This document shows, piece by piece, positions 1-12,400 of a DNA stretch of 27,275 bases. The notes under the pieces are model-generated. The model had not been told where the DNA came from. It worked only from the letters and a program-made list of their open reading frames with translations, and searched no databases. Where the stretch lies: NCBI GenBank assembly GCA_009801015.1, contig VHZZ01002064.1, forward strand, positions 26,332 through 53,606, in the 5' to 3' direction. The position numbers and the translations under genes are program-made. Position 1 is the first letter of the stretch; each line of letters starts with the position of its first letter. The stretch comes from Silene noctiflora. Lineage: Eukaryota > Streptophyta > Magnoliopsida > Caryophyllales > Caryophyllaceae.

Positions 1-498
1 ACAGTTATATTGCATACACTAAACATTTTATATTCAAGTTACACACATCGCATACAACCATCATCGTACAACTCGTCACACCATTTTATACATTCACAAG
101 GTCCATAACACGTACATTACTTCCATTTCATCCATCATCATAAACATATTTCCCTTTAATCACGATACCAACATCACTATGTCTATCTAACTCTTATCAT
201 GAAACCCAAACGCACACACACACATCACAACATATATATATATACATTCCATCTCCACAGTAGACCCAATCATGCCGACACTAATCCATGCACACAATTA
301 CGACACGCATACAACTTCCCGACTCAACATCCCATCCGAGGTGACTGGCTTAAGCACATTGGGGCCAAGATTTTGGAATGAGGGCGCCTCTTCACCCAAA
401 ACCGATCACTGAGGGGCTCCCAACTTACATACACCAGGTTCATTTTATTAGACTCACTACGTTCATTAGATTCATTGGTTACAGGTTCCAAAATCGTC

Positions 499-510
499 GC
501 TCTGATACCA
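499..510 (-). other. Primer-binding site (initiator Met tRNA)
   Basis: The minus strand reads TGGTATCAGAGC, the standard plant retrotransposon PBS complementary to the 3' end of tRNA-iMet. It lies 3 bases from the LTR edge, which is the usual spacing. Confidence 0.85.
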
Positions 511-513
511 CTT

Positions 514-1831
514 TGTAACACCCCCATCTACCAAGGAGCCTTAACAAGACCTTCCCCAATAGATAAGGGCGCTACCATCTCGGTTTCCCGAGGCAAGAAA
601 TAATCAAATGTCAATATTAGACCGATTAAGAAGTTTACAACTGATTACAAGATGACAAAAGAAAAGGTACAACTCATTATCATAAACTATATAACCAAGA
701 CTAAGTCGTCGTGACTTGTGACAACTCGTCCCTCCGACTCCCAGCAAGACTTTCAAAGACAACTTGTCACACCGAACTGCTCACCATACGGATCACGGCA
801 AACACAACACAAGAAACAACAAAGAAACACCACACACGGTCAGTACCATACTAACATACAACGAATACAAAAACTAGGTACACAAAGTATCACAGTTCTC
901 CATCTCCTTCCACGGCGCCTCACATCTCCCATCGTCACATCACTGACTACACACCCAAGTGGTGTAGCCCTGCCAGTGAGGGACCGCAGCCGTTCCCACC
1001 TAAGCCCCGCTCATCAAACCGAGCGATAACTCATGTCCATTAATGTGCACATCCCCTCCCGTGGCGGGTTCCACGGAGGGCGAACCAAGGGCGTGAAGTC
1101 ACTCCCGCAAGTGACTCCACTCAGCCGAAAACGCATCTCGCAACATACGTCAATCTCCACCACCATCATACCGTCATATGATACAACACAAAACATATAT
1201 ATTATACTCACAACAATGTCAACAACGTCATACAATAAACGACAGCCAAGTACCACATCCAAACAACGTATAGTACTGAGTAGGGAAAACCTACCTCTAG
1301 CAATTGCATAGACTTTACACGCAGCCTCATCGTACAAGCCCTCATCGACATCCTATGACATACAATCACATCTAACACTATTACTACACACAATACTAGA
1401 CAAACAACGACCAAGATGACAACGACTGTATACATACCTATGCTAACATCCGGCGACAAGATCGCTCCCCGACTCCTGCTCCCGACTCCCATGGCGACGC
1501 ACCTCCCTTTGTTCTCGAGAGGGTGAGAACAAGGGAGAACTGACGAGGCGACATCTAGGTTTTAGGGAAAAGAAAAGAAAGGAAAAGAAACTGATTCCAC
1601 TTTCTGATTTCGCGATATATCTTTTATCGCTGCTCGTAACTTACTCAATCGAGTAACCTAGTTACTCGATCGAGTGCCTCCTACTCGATCGATTAACTAG
1701 GTACTCGATCGAGTGACCACAGCTAGATCGAGTGACTCGACCATCGCTCATCTACAAGGAACTAAACGAGACTCGACAAGTACAAAGGTCAGTCAACGAT
1801 GGTCAAAGGTCCCAAAAGGACGGGTATTACA
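514..1831 (-). repeat. 5' LTR of the minus-strand retrotransposon (1318 bp)
   Basis: On the plus strand the LTR begins TGTAACACCCCC at 514 and ends GGGTATTACA at 1831, so both ends carry the TG...CA signature inside a longer inverted repeat (TGTAAYACCC). The PBS abuts the 514 side, which makes this the 5' LTR of a minus-strand element. The block holds GC-richer runs (about 900-1130 and 1440-1530) and, near its outer end, the palindrome array at 1643-1733. Short open frames here show no protein similarity. Confidence 0.75.
1643..1733. repeat. Array of five 12-bp palindromes at 19-21 bp spacing
   Basis: Copies of the palindrome ACTCGATCGAGT or close variants start at 1643, 1664, 1683, 1703 and 1722. 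Spacings are 21, 19, 20 and 19 bp, about two helical turns. Two copies are perfect (1664 and 1703). The sequences between the copies differ, so the palindrome rather than the whole unit is what is kept. The array is in the outer part of the LTR, on the promoter side of the element. Confidence 0.8.
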
Positions 1832-2215
1832 AAAAGAACAGGGCCTGAATAATTATCATATCCTTTTACGTAATTTCATCAAAATCAGTTACCTTTTCAG
1901 TTAGTTTGCCCAAACATTTTTTTTATATAATCAACTATCTTATTAGTTCCTAATTTTCAGCTATCTTATCAGTTAACTTTTTAGGTTTTAGTTAGCTTTT
2001 CAGTTTTCAGCTACCTTTTTAGTTTTCAGCTAGCTTTTCAGCTAGTTTTGCCAAACAGAGTCTAAGAGTTGATTTGTGAAGAGAAGAGCTGAACTGAATT
2101 GAATAAAAATGAACTGAACTGAACTTAATTGAATAGCGCTGAGCTGAACTAAAATGAGTTGAAATTAAGTCTAAAAAAACAAGGTCTAATAGTCTTTAAA
2201 TATACATTGATCATG
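1832..2215. repeat. AT-rich low-complexity tract with degenerate short repeats
   Basis: From about 1880 to 2060 the plus strand repeats variants of TTTTCAGTTAGCTTTTCAG. From about 2080 to 2170 it repeats variants of GAACTGAACT. TTTGCCAAACA-like strings flank the first block (near 1905 and 2047), as often seen at the edges of plant MITEs. I could not define terminal repeats or a target duplication. No gene is visible. Confidence 0.4.
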
Positions 2216-3006
2216 TAAAACCTTTTTACGGGACGTGCTTTTTCACATACGGATTTTACTCTTTCACATACCCCTTTTACAATTTTACCCTTATCATTAT
2301 TTTCATTTCTTCACCAATTGATTCCTTGTCCTTTCCTCATCTCCCTTCACCACCAACACCATCNCTGTTCAGCACCCCTTACTCCGGTCAGTCCAGTCGT
2401 CGGTCGACATTGCTCCGGCCAACCGTACTGAAAAGTGAAAAGAAAAGAAAAAAAGAAAAAGAAAACAAAGGAATGGCGTAATGAAGCTTGGCAATAGATT
2501 CCCTAGTTCAATAGGGCAAATGATGGAATGAAATATGAACGCCTGTGAGCCAAACATTTGCGTGAAAAACAAGAAGAAATTAGAACTAAAAATGGTTTGG
2601 TATTGTTAATGGTCAATGCACCCTCAGATCCGGCTCAATACCAATAACGTACCATTCAAATATCAAACGCAGAAAACTCACACCAATCCAGAATCACCGC
2701 ACACCACCCAAAATTATTAAACAAAACCTAATAATTTGTCTGGATTTATGAGAAAATTTATAAAATCTAATAATTTCAACAAAAGATATTAATAATTGTT
2801 AAACAAGAAAATTACTTCACTAATTTGAAAATCATAATTCATTATTCAAGTTTTTAGACCAATTGGATTTGATTTTGAGGGAAAATGTATAAAAAGACTT
2901 AATTTGTCTGGATTTTGAAGAACGGTATGGTATGGAAAATTAATGAGAAAATGTATGTGAAAGAGTAAGTTCGTATGTGAAAAAGTAATTCCAAAAAGTG
3001 GTAGTC
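2216..3006. mobile_element. Inverted-repeat-flanked element (MITE-like), unclassified
   Basis: A 34-bp segment at 2238-2271 returns in inverse orientation at 2953-2985, with two or three mismatches and one gap. Each arm itself holds two related blocks, CTTTTTCACATACG and CTCTTTCACATAC. Weaker similarity extends about 20 bp further out on both sides. The ~0.7-kb centre is mostly AT-rich, with a GC-richer island at about 2330-2430 that includes the only ambiguous base of the window (2364). No transposase similarity or target-site duplication was found. It lies 0.5 kb upstream of the urease start. Confidence 0.6.
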
Positions 3007-3492
3007 ATTATCTGTTTGTCATCTACTCCTCCATCTCTAATGCCCACGAGTAAGTCTTTTAGGCCCACCAAACTAAAAAAAAAAGCAGAAGTATTCAAGT
3101 CAACGTGTGAATCCCATGAAAACGTACCTGAATTTGATTGAACAGGAAAAACTTGGATTGAATCCCACAACCGACCTGCACACTTAAAAAGGTACTTTTC
3201 TTCTCTTATTTTTCGTGGATTCATGTCTTTTTTTTTTTTTTTTCAATTTTCAATTCAATAATATATACAGTATGTATATGTATATTGGTTTTTGGCTTTT
3301 CATTTTAATAATCTGCCAAACAAAATGACTGGAAAATGGACTTGATTCTTAGAAAATTTGTTAAGTTTGATGATTATATTCATTTTGTATTTATGATCGA
3401 CTTTATTTATGAACTAAAGCTTGTTGTAATAATCAGATAAATTTGATTGATTGATTGCTGTTGTCTGTTGTAATTAGGAATACAGTGGAAAA
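3007..3492 (+). promoter_or_regulatory. Urease upstream region and 5' UTR
   Basis: This stretch separates the upstream inverted-repeat element from the urease ATG, so it should hold the core promoter and leader. It contains a T15-type tract near 3228-3243 and an AT-rich segment. An acceptor-like TAATTAG at about 3472-3478, followed by a purine-rich string just before the ATG, would allow a 5'-UTR intron. No convincing TATA box was fixed. The assignment rests on position only. Confidence 0.35.
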
Positions 3493-6400
3493 ATGAAGTT
3501 GACTCCTAGAGAAGTTGAGAAATTAGCACTTCATAATGCTGGTTTTCTTGCGCAAAAGCGTCTTGCTACTGGACTTAGGCTCAATTATACTGAAGCTATT
3601 GCACTCATTGCAACTCAGGTGCCAAACATCTATCGCTTCATAATGCTGGTTTTCCATGATTTAATTGACAAAAAAGGTCAAACTTTCCGATATTAAGTAG
3701 TATGTCCATAAATTGCGGATAGGCGGTATGATGCAAAATTCACCCCCACCCCACCACGCATCATCGCTACAATATGCCCTCCCTACCACCCAATATTTCC
3801 TTTTTCAATGTCATCCCTAGTTGGTGATTGATGGAATTGCAATTTGCTGGCCACTCAACACCAAATCTTGATATCTTTTGAAATTTGGTGTTTCTCTAGA
3901 TTTTGAATTTTGTCCGTGTTGGAAATAAGAGCGTGGCAGAACTGATGGACATCGGGAAGCAGCTTCTTGGGAGGTAGTTTGTTGATTTCTCTCGTTTTTG
4001 ACATCATCTATATCAATGGGTATCTTAGATAGAGTCATGCATGATTCAGTCACATGAGCAAATGTTGAGCTTTTTTCCCTGTCCACATATAATGGGTGAC
4101 GCCACTGGTGTCTTCTCAATGCAAAATTGTGTATACGACAACAGCAGCAACATTTTACTCAGTGCTTCAAAGGCTTACGATTTCATATGGTCTGCAATGT
4201 TGGAGTTAAAGGGTACGCATAGCTTTCGGATCTCAGTGTACATGGAGAATATTTTTTGACAATACAAATTTTAACATAATTTTATTGAATATTCTACCAT
4301 GCCTCTTGTTATGCCTGGCTAGTCTTAGCTGTTACATTTTCCTCAATAACTCCGCTTCCTTGACAAATCTGTGTATTTGTATCATTGGGTCACTATGTAC
4401 ACAGATTATTATTTTGCTGAAGTGAGGGGAAATATGAGATTGTTGTGACCATTTGGCACCTATTGTCTAAGCTAAAAATGAATGTTGCGAAAATTACGCT
4501 TCACGTCTTCAAAATTTTGCCATTTTAGGCCTACTGGTACCAGTTTCTAGGCATGCTGCAGTCTACTTGAATCTTGAACACTTAGCAGTTGCGAGGGGGA
4601 CGTACGAGGATGCCGTGGCTTTCATTGTTAGCCTCTCTGACAGATAGCATTTCTTTTGCTTCCTTGTAAGCTGCTAAACATTTGTTGTTTCTCTTTGCTG
4701 TATTGACAGGCGGCAGGTCCTTCCAGCAGTGTCTCACCTTTTGCATACAGTCCAGGTAGTCTATTTCTCCGATTTTCTCTCCCCTTTTCTGTTCGTGTAT
4801 TTTTTTTGTTCTGCGGTGACATTGCTAAGTCGTTTATTAAGTCATAGAATTGATTGATCTGAAGATTTTTAGTCTAATATGTACTAATTCCATCCCAAAT
4901 TTATTATTTCCATTTGACTCGGTAATCAACCAATGTCAATGTTGACCAATAATTTCTCCAAATTTAAGATGCAATGTGAAAATTATCTTGGTCCATTTAT
5001 CAAAAACCACTATTTTACAATATCTTTTCCAAAAAGTTGCTATTATATATTGTGAGATAAAAACCGGTCAAAGTCAACCTCATAACAGTGGTTGTGACTG
5101 TGAGTCTTCTTTCTGTAACAACGTGTGTGACTGTGAGTCCTCATTCTGCAAGACTGACATCCCTGTATTGGATACCATGAAATACTTAAATCTCTGAAGT
5201 TTCTGGATTCATCTGAACTGTAAAGATGTTCAAGTTAAGCATATCGTTAAAGATTGAATACTAGTGTTACTACTAATCTACATGGATTCATTGCCAGAAA
5301 TCACAATTCATTTTGTTCTCATATATAGGTTGAAGGGACTTTTCCGGATGGGACAAAGCTGATCACAGTCCATGATCCTATTGCTTGTGAAAATGGAAAT
5401 TTGGGACTAGCTCTTGAAGGTTCCTTTCTTCCAGGTAATGATCGCTTAAGGTTTGTATAAATTTTGATTTGTGTTGGAAAGAGTCTAACAATTATGATGG
5501 AATGAAGCAAAGAAGATCACTAAAGTGCGCGTGCTTCTTTTTATTGTGAATTACATGTCATTGGGTGTTGTTCACGACACAAATTTCATTTTGGTTCTTC
5601 TGGAAACAGAAACAATCTCACTCTTATATGTTTCCTTTTGCTTTATTTGTTTATTTTTCAAATCCTTTTATTTTCATTTCACTCTCTTCTTTGTTATAAT
5701 TCCCAAGTTTTGTTTTACTTTTTGTCACTCAATTTTTTTGCAGTTATTTCTCCCATCTAGGTATCTTCTTGATTCACATTCAAAAGATTCTCCTCATTTT
5801 TTTCATGGCGCGTCCTTTTCTTTAGTTCACACTTATTTCTTCGCGTATTTTGCTTCTTGTAACTGTCAGTTTTCCCCTTTCATCAAGCTTTTAATTATAC
5901 CACCTCACTTTGATGGTTTCTGCGCCAATTCATTTTAGCGGGCTGAGGTTAGGCTTTGTTATTGTTGTTGTTACATTTCATCATCTGCTTAATGAACTCT
6001 TATTTGCTCTTCAACATTTCTGCCTAAGAACTTTCCTTTTGCAGTTCCTTCTGTGGACAGATTTCCAGAGATATTAGATTATAATATCCCAGGTGAATTT
6101 AGACTTGGGGGTAGCCATATTTCTCTCAATTGTGGAAGAAGAGCAGTAATCCTTGATGTTGTTAACAATGGAGATCGGCCTGTTCAGGTGAATCTTAGCT
6201 TCTTAGCTGCATTTGTACTTGAGGATTTGTTTCATATAAACAATGGACTCTTTTTGTCGTTTTGAAGAATTGGGGTTTCTGCACTTTAAGTCAGTGCTGT
6301 TCACTTTTATTGATTCCGATGTCAGCAAGAGAATGCTGTCATGATCTTATTCACGGTATTTCCTTCTTGCCATCCAAGTTATCCCCAAAAAAATCGTACC

Positions 6401-9400
6401 TTGATTTAGCTGGCGGCTGGTAAAAGTTTCTTGGGGGTCATGAAATGGATACTTTTCTTTTGATGCACCTTATAAATGTGAATTCCTCCCTTCTCTTGAA
6501 CAGTCGGATCCTATTCCAGATGCGTAATTCTATTTCCTTGACTATCGTTTCTCGGACAAACTGATCAATCTTACTTTCACTGTTTCTCGTAATATTAAAT
6601 GTCCAATTTGTCATTTCTCTTAGATATATACTTAAAACAGATTTCATCTTGACTTCAGGTTGGCAGTCACTATCATTTCATTGAAACCAATCCTTCCTTA
6701 ACATTTGATAGAAGAAAAGCTTATGGGATGCGGTTGAATATACCTGCCGGAACAGCAACTCGTTTTGAGGTTGGATTCTGTGTAGTTTTGTTCGTACAGT
6801 AACCATACTCTTTTACTGAAATTTAGTTGCTGTTTTTGAAAGTCTTGTATGTCCAATCTGCTCTAGAGCACATGACTGCTAATGTTCAAATGTATTGATT
6901 TCTGGCGTCCTTCATTAATAAAAGATTGTTTGTGACTCAAGCATGCTAACTTGGCTATTAGCAATGATGACAACCATTCAGCCAGCTTCAGCACAAAAGT
7001 TTCCAGATGGTTACTTTACTTAATATTCTTTTAATTTATGCTACTTTAACACTTCAGAGTGACTGTGTATTGCAGGTCTAAACTCCAATATTCCGACATA
7101 GCATGACACTTTAACTCTTCATTTTTCTCCATATAGTGGAGACTTTCACAAAATATCTGTCTTAGCTCGTTGATGTTCTAATAATTCTGTCTTTTTTGCT
7201 AGCCAGGGGATCGTAAAAGTGTCACACTTGTAAGTATTGGAGGTAGAAGATGCATTAGAGGGGGAAGCAACATTGCTGATGGCCCTGTTGATGATGCAAA
7301 TATTGAAGCAATCATGGAAACTATACGGACTAGAGTATTTGGGCATTCAGAAGAACGAAATGCTAGGTCAATTATTTCCGCATGGTCATAACTTCATAAC
7401 TTGTTTTTACATTGTAATGCACTTCACAGAAAAAAGAATAAACTGTTACCAATAACTGATTGTACAGTGAAGGAGTCACTGGAGAAGATTCAAGTTTCAC
7501 TAGAAAAATGTCTCGTGAGGATTATGCTAACATGTATGGCCCCACAACTGGTGATAGAATCCGCCTTGGTGATACCGATTTGTTTGCGGAAATTGAAAGG
7601 GACTTTTCTGTGTATGGCGATGAATGTGTCTTTGGAGGTGGAAAAGTTCTAAGGGATGGAATGGGCCAGGCAGCTGGATATCCACCAAGTGTTTGTCTGG
7701 ACACTGTAATCACTAATGCTGTAATAATTGATTATATCGGAATCTTTAAGGCAGATATTGGCATCAAGGGAGGTCATATTATTGCCCTGGGAAAAGCGGG
7801 TAATCCTGATACAATGGATGGTGTTTCGGCTAACATGATTGTTGGGGTAATGGTTACAGCTTTTGATTGTTACTCAGATTGGCTGTCGGTTACTAAATGC
7901 ATTTGACGCAGTGTCATATATATTAGGTCAACACTGAGGTGATTGCTGGAGAAGGAATGATTGTTACTGCTGGGGCAATAGACTGCCACGTGCACTTCAT
8001 TTGTCCTCAGTTAGTTTATGAAGCTATATCGAGTGGTGAGATTCTAACATTTGTGATCTAATTTAACCATTAATTAGGCATTGTACGAATGAAGATTATG
8101 GCTATAATGCTACATAGTTTAATAAGATTGATGCTACTGAGCTGGATAGGAGGTGGTAGCTCAGAATTATCAGCAGCTTCAATCAAACGTTTTGGAGTGT
8201 ATTGTCTGAATGTTCTGGACTCCTCTGTATGAATTGTTCAACTGGCCAATGTTTTGATTCATTTATTTCACCTTGCACATTTCAACATCCGAGCTGAGAA
8301 CTCCTTTTAGTCAAAGTGTTTGTTGTAGTCGTTTTTCTTCTTTAGATTTCCACCAGAATCTATGTTATTACATCTCAGTCGATTGATGCAATTTTCAACA
8401 CAATGTCAGTATGGGTCCTCCGGAAATACTAGAATTGTCTCTTTGTATTTCCATTACCAGGCTGAAGCTCTGATGCTATCATCTGATCCCCTTACCCCAC
8501 CTTAGACGGGAAGGTCAAGGTTGGGAACCTTTGAAGTTTTGGGATTATGTTGCTGATGTTGTATTTCTCTATTTAAACGCATACAATGGCTTCCATGTCC
8601 TGGGGGACTAACCTCGAATCCTACCTTCTTAGCCGTAAAGGGCAACTATTTTCATATCAACTATGACTTCAGCAAGGGTTCTCAAAATAAATTATTTGAA
8701 GCTACAGTATTTTTTATCTGGTTATGAGTTCGTCTTTTTCCATTTTCCTCTTAATCTAGTGTTGGATATGTAGGCATTACAACTATGGTAGGAGGTGGGA
8801 CTGGACCTGCTGATGGAACACGTGCTACTACGTGCACGCCTGCACCGTCGCACATGAAACTAATGCTTCAATCTACTGATGATTTTCCTTTGAACTTTGG
8901 TTTCACTGGAAAGGTATGCTTATCCTTATAGGATCTCTTAAGCCCTGCGTTATTTCAACTGCCTTAATTACTATCTTATCATACATCATTAGATCATTCT
9001 TTCAAATAATTGTTTTTTGTCGCTGATAATTTTTTGCATGGACTTAATTTCTCATCGAGCTCTATTCTTTTGAATCACTGAAATGCTTGGAATAGGGAAA
9101 TAGCTCTAAGCCAGAAGGACTGCATGAGATAGTAGCAGCTGGAGCAATGGGACTGAAATTGCACGAGGATTGGGGTACCACTCCAGCTGCGATAGATTGC
9201 TGTCTTAGTGTTGCCGAAGAACACGATATTCAGGTATTGCCAATTTGCCATCAATGATAATTGTTCTTGTAGACTATCCTCAAACTTTTAAGTCAATCGT
9301 GCACCAAACAGTTTCTTAGCTACTTGAATTCATATTTTTATCAGGGACTAAGTTAATCTTCGTCGTTATATAATAGAAAGTTTATGAAAATATCTTGACA

Positions 9401-12400
9401 TGAAACTTGATGTTTATTCCAACCCCAATTTTCGATGCTTGTATTGCTGTAGCTCAATATTTAGATTTATGAAATTTTCTCCTGACTTGATGGCAGGTCA
9501 ATATCCACACTGATACTTTGAATGAATCTGGATTTGTTGAACAAACGATAGCTGCATTTAAAGGAAGGACAATACACACTTATCACAGGTGTGAGTCACA
9601 TTTCAATTTATCTTCAGTATCTGAGTTTCCCAAGTTTTAGAACAAAGATATGTAGAATAGCGCAATCACTACGGTGGTCAACTGTTTATCTGCAAACCTT
9701 ATTATTTAGGGCTATATTTAGCATGGGTCTCAGTGAAACATTTGACAAATGGGTTTCCAGTTGGCAATGTGATAAAAATTTAGGTGTTGCTCTTTACATG
9801 GTTTACTCAATCTTTGACACTTTTACCCCTCTCATTTTTTCAATATGTACACTAGTTTAGATCCCGCGCAATGAATGTGCGGTATTATAGAGTTTTTATT
9901 TTTGTATTACTAAATCATGCTAAATTAACATTTCATTAATTTTTCATATTTTACGTCATTATATTTTGATTTGAGGAAAAAAAATTAAACTGTACAATTA
10001 TTCAAGAAAACTAGGTAAAATTAAACTGTAAAATAATAGTGGTATTTCATTAATTCTTCATTTTTCTCGTTATTGTATTTTATTTCGAGCAAAAAATAAA
10101 TTACAACTGAAAATTAATCTAAGAGAATTGAGTAATGTGCTGCGATGTATTTTTTTTTTTTTTACCACAAAGCTCATGATTCCAATTTATTAATTCTCTC
10201 AATTTTTTTTGTTATGAAAGTAACCAAAACCATTTATAGTTTTGTTTATACATAGTATGAATAGTATGAGTCAAGTCATTCCCAAATAATAATATCAATA
10301 AAACATTTAATAGTTTATAGTCTTATATTATTTATACTTTAATTAAAATATTATAGTTTAGTGTTTAGTGAAAATTATATAATTTGATGAAACGATTAAT
10401 TTTAACGAAAAGAATTATATAATGAAATACATTATAATTATTAATTCCTTATTTAGTGAATACAATTAAATTATCAATAACTTCCTTATTTAGAAAGATG
10501 TTTTTTGGAGGGAAAATGTGGGAGTTCACCCATTCTTTTAGTAGATAGGGGATGTTTTCCCCTCCTCCCATCCCCCACCAGACCCCACCTCTTCTGGCCT
10601 TTCCTCACCGGCAAACACCACTCGACACTCTTGTCCCCTCCTCCACTGAGAGTTACAAAGTCAATTGTCGTTGGTGTTGCGAACGAGTGAAAGACCTAAC
10701 GAGCGTGATGCCGATGATATTGTTGAAGATTTTGAGGAAGCTGCCGATTTTGTGATTCACCTCTAAATCATGACCTTACCTTGATCCGTTGATCGGAATT
10801 CAATTAGGGTTTTGATTTCGTTGTCTTTTGTTGAATTAATTGCTTTCAATTTGTCTTTGAATCAGTTTGTTTCAATCGTACTGCTAGAAGTAATTATGGA
10901 GTAAAGTAGGTTTTGTAGATAAATTTGTTCAATCGGTGATCTTGTTTCTCAGTTTTGCTTTCAAAGCGATGGTGTTCTACTTGGTATTTGCGTTACATCT
11001 TCCAAAATATTCCTGATAAGAAAGTGCTTAATTGCAAAACATATAACATGTTTGGTATGAAAATTAAAATTCATAATTGAAGAATTTGGAGTAGTTTGAT
11101 TTTATTTTGAGAGAAAGAAAAGAGTGAATTTTTTTTTCACTTTTGCTTATAATAACATGCTCCAAAATGTTTGATTATACTTTGAGAGAAACATATAACT
11201 TAGTGAAATTTTAACATGATTTGAGTGAAACATGTACATAAAAGACCAATTATGTAAAAATTCATCTTATATGACAGAATTTGAAATTCCAAGTTCAGTA
11301 AAGCCTAAATTTCGAAAAATATTGATTAGATCGTGTTTGGGTATGCGTGCATCATCGGTAATGGATTTGGTTCGGGTTTTCCAATAGTGGGTTTGGATAT
11401 GAGTTTTCTAAATAGTAGATCGGGTATGGGTTTTGAAAAGTTCGCTTTGGATCAGGTTTTTTCCCTTTGGTTCGATTTTGACCTTAACTGCCATCCCTAT
11501 GTGGACCTATTAGTTATTGGTTTTCTCTCTCATTTGTTACTTCTTATGATAATTGATAATGTGCTCTTTTTTTTTATTTGATTGTGTCTAAAAGCTACTT
11601 ATGATATAATTTAAGTTTACTGTACATAGGACCAAGGAACTGATGTTTCTTTGGTTTTGGTGTAATCTGATTCTCATTTATTATAACTCCAATCAAACCA
11701 TAGCACAAAGTAAATATTTTTTCGTTGTCGTTTTTGTGGCTACCCTGCTCCACATCTGGGAAACGCTCTGTTTTGGGCAGAGAAGTAAGTCTGCATACTT
11801 CCAAACTCACTTTCATGGCCTAGGTTAGAGCATCTTTACAGTCTTTAGAGACACCAGGGTTATATTGTCAACAGTTATCAGGAGCCATCAGTTTGCAAAT
11901 GTCTATCTTGGCTCTTTACACAATGGTCAAAGCCTTAATAGAGAAGTGAGTACCCGAGTATTCTCATCTTGTAGAAGTTCTAACAATTCGGGAAATTCTA
12001 TGTTGTACCCCTGAGTTTTTGGGTATTTCAGATTGTGCCCCTGCCTTTTTTATGTTCTGCAGTCTAACCCTTGAACTTTATACTTAGTCTCTATGATGAC
12101 TTTCTTCAACTCTCCATTCACTCACGACCTTTCCAACAACCCTCATTCAACCTCAAATCTCTCTCATTAACATCATATCATCTTCTTTTACGAGAATCAT
12201 AGCAGACCTCCTTTAACCAACCGCAAATCACCTTTAATACCTCATCCATGAAGCATGAAATAATAATGATGGTTGTTTTATGGATTGTTGGGAAGGTTAA
12301 TTGATTATTGACTGAGTTAATGGGGTAATTGGGTGTACTAATATGTACATGGGTGCGTTAATGGGTAATTGGTTAGCTGAATGAGTGGATTAATCAATCA

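Larger units (their letters stand above)
1..1831 (-). mobile_element. LTR retrotransposon, 5' part (fossil; runs off left edge)
   Basis: Read on the minus strand, the sequence runs LTR (1831 to 514), a 3-base spacer, a primer-binding site matching the 3' end of initiator-Met tRNA (510 to 499), then non-coding leader to the window edge. No gag or pol protein similarity is visible in the 498 leader bases, as expected that close to the PBS. The iMet PBS together with an LTR of about 1.3 kb and TGTAATACCC-type ends fits plant Ty3/gypsy chromoviruses, but Ty1/copia also uses this primer, so the superfamily is open. Only one LTR is inside the window, so age cannot be estimated from LTR divergence. 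Confidence 0.75.
3974..8773 (+). other. Urease introns 2, 4, 5, 6 and 9: no further genes seen
   Basis: The introns over 300 bp in this part are 3974-4709, 4756-5328, 5435-6044, 6188-6658, 6770-7202 and 8036-8773. Apart from the items in 4756-5328 listed separately, they are T-rich plant intron sequence with no protein similarity, RNA gene or terminal repeat that I can support. The open frame at 5525-5938 is an artefact of the T-rich intron 4, rich in Phe, Leu and Ser. Confidence 0.6.

Noticed and set aside
718-1029. 103-codon open frame near the left end
   Set aside because: It lies inside the LTR, is low in complexity and has no protein similarity.
1643-1733. CRISPR-like spacing of repeats
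   Set aside because: Units are 12-bp palindromes with ~8-bp spacers in plant LTR sequence, far too short, and the genome is eukaryotic.
4976-5197. Small cysteine-rich peptide with a repeated CDCESSFC motif
   Set aside because: It lies within urease intron 3 and comes from a 33-bp tandem duplication; no signal peptide or separate promoter is evident.
5525-5938. 137-codon open frame, hydrophobic
   Set aside because: It is a translation of T-rich intron 4 (Phe, Leu, Ser rich) and contains no family motif.
7460-7906. Separate gene starting at 7460
   Set aside because: It is urease exon 8 (7468-7846) read through the splice sites at both ends.
10505-10755. Short overlapping open frames in intron 12
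   Set aside because: Proline-rich translations of a C-rich patch, with no domain and no flanking splice logic.
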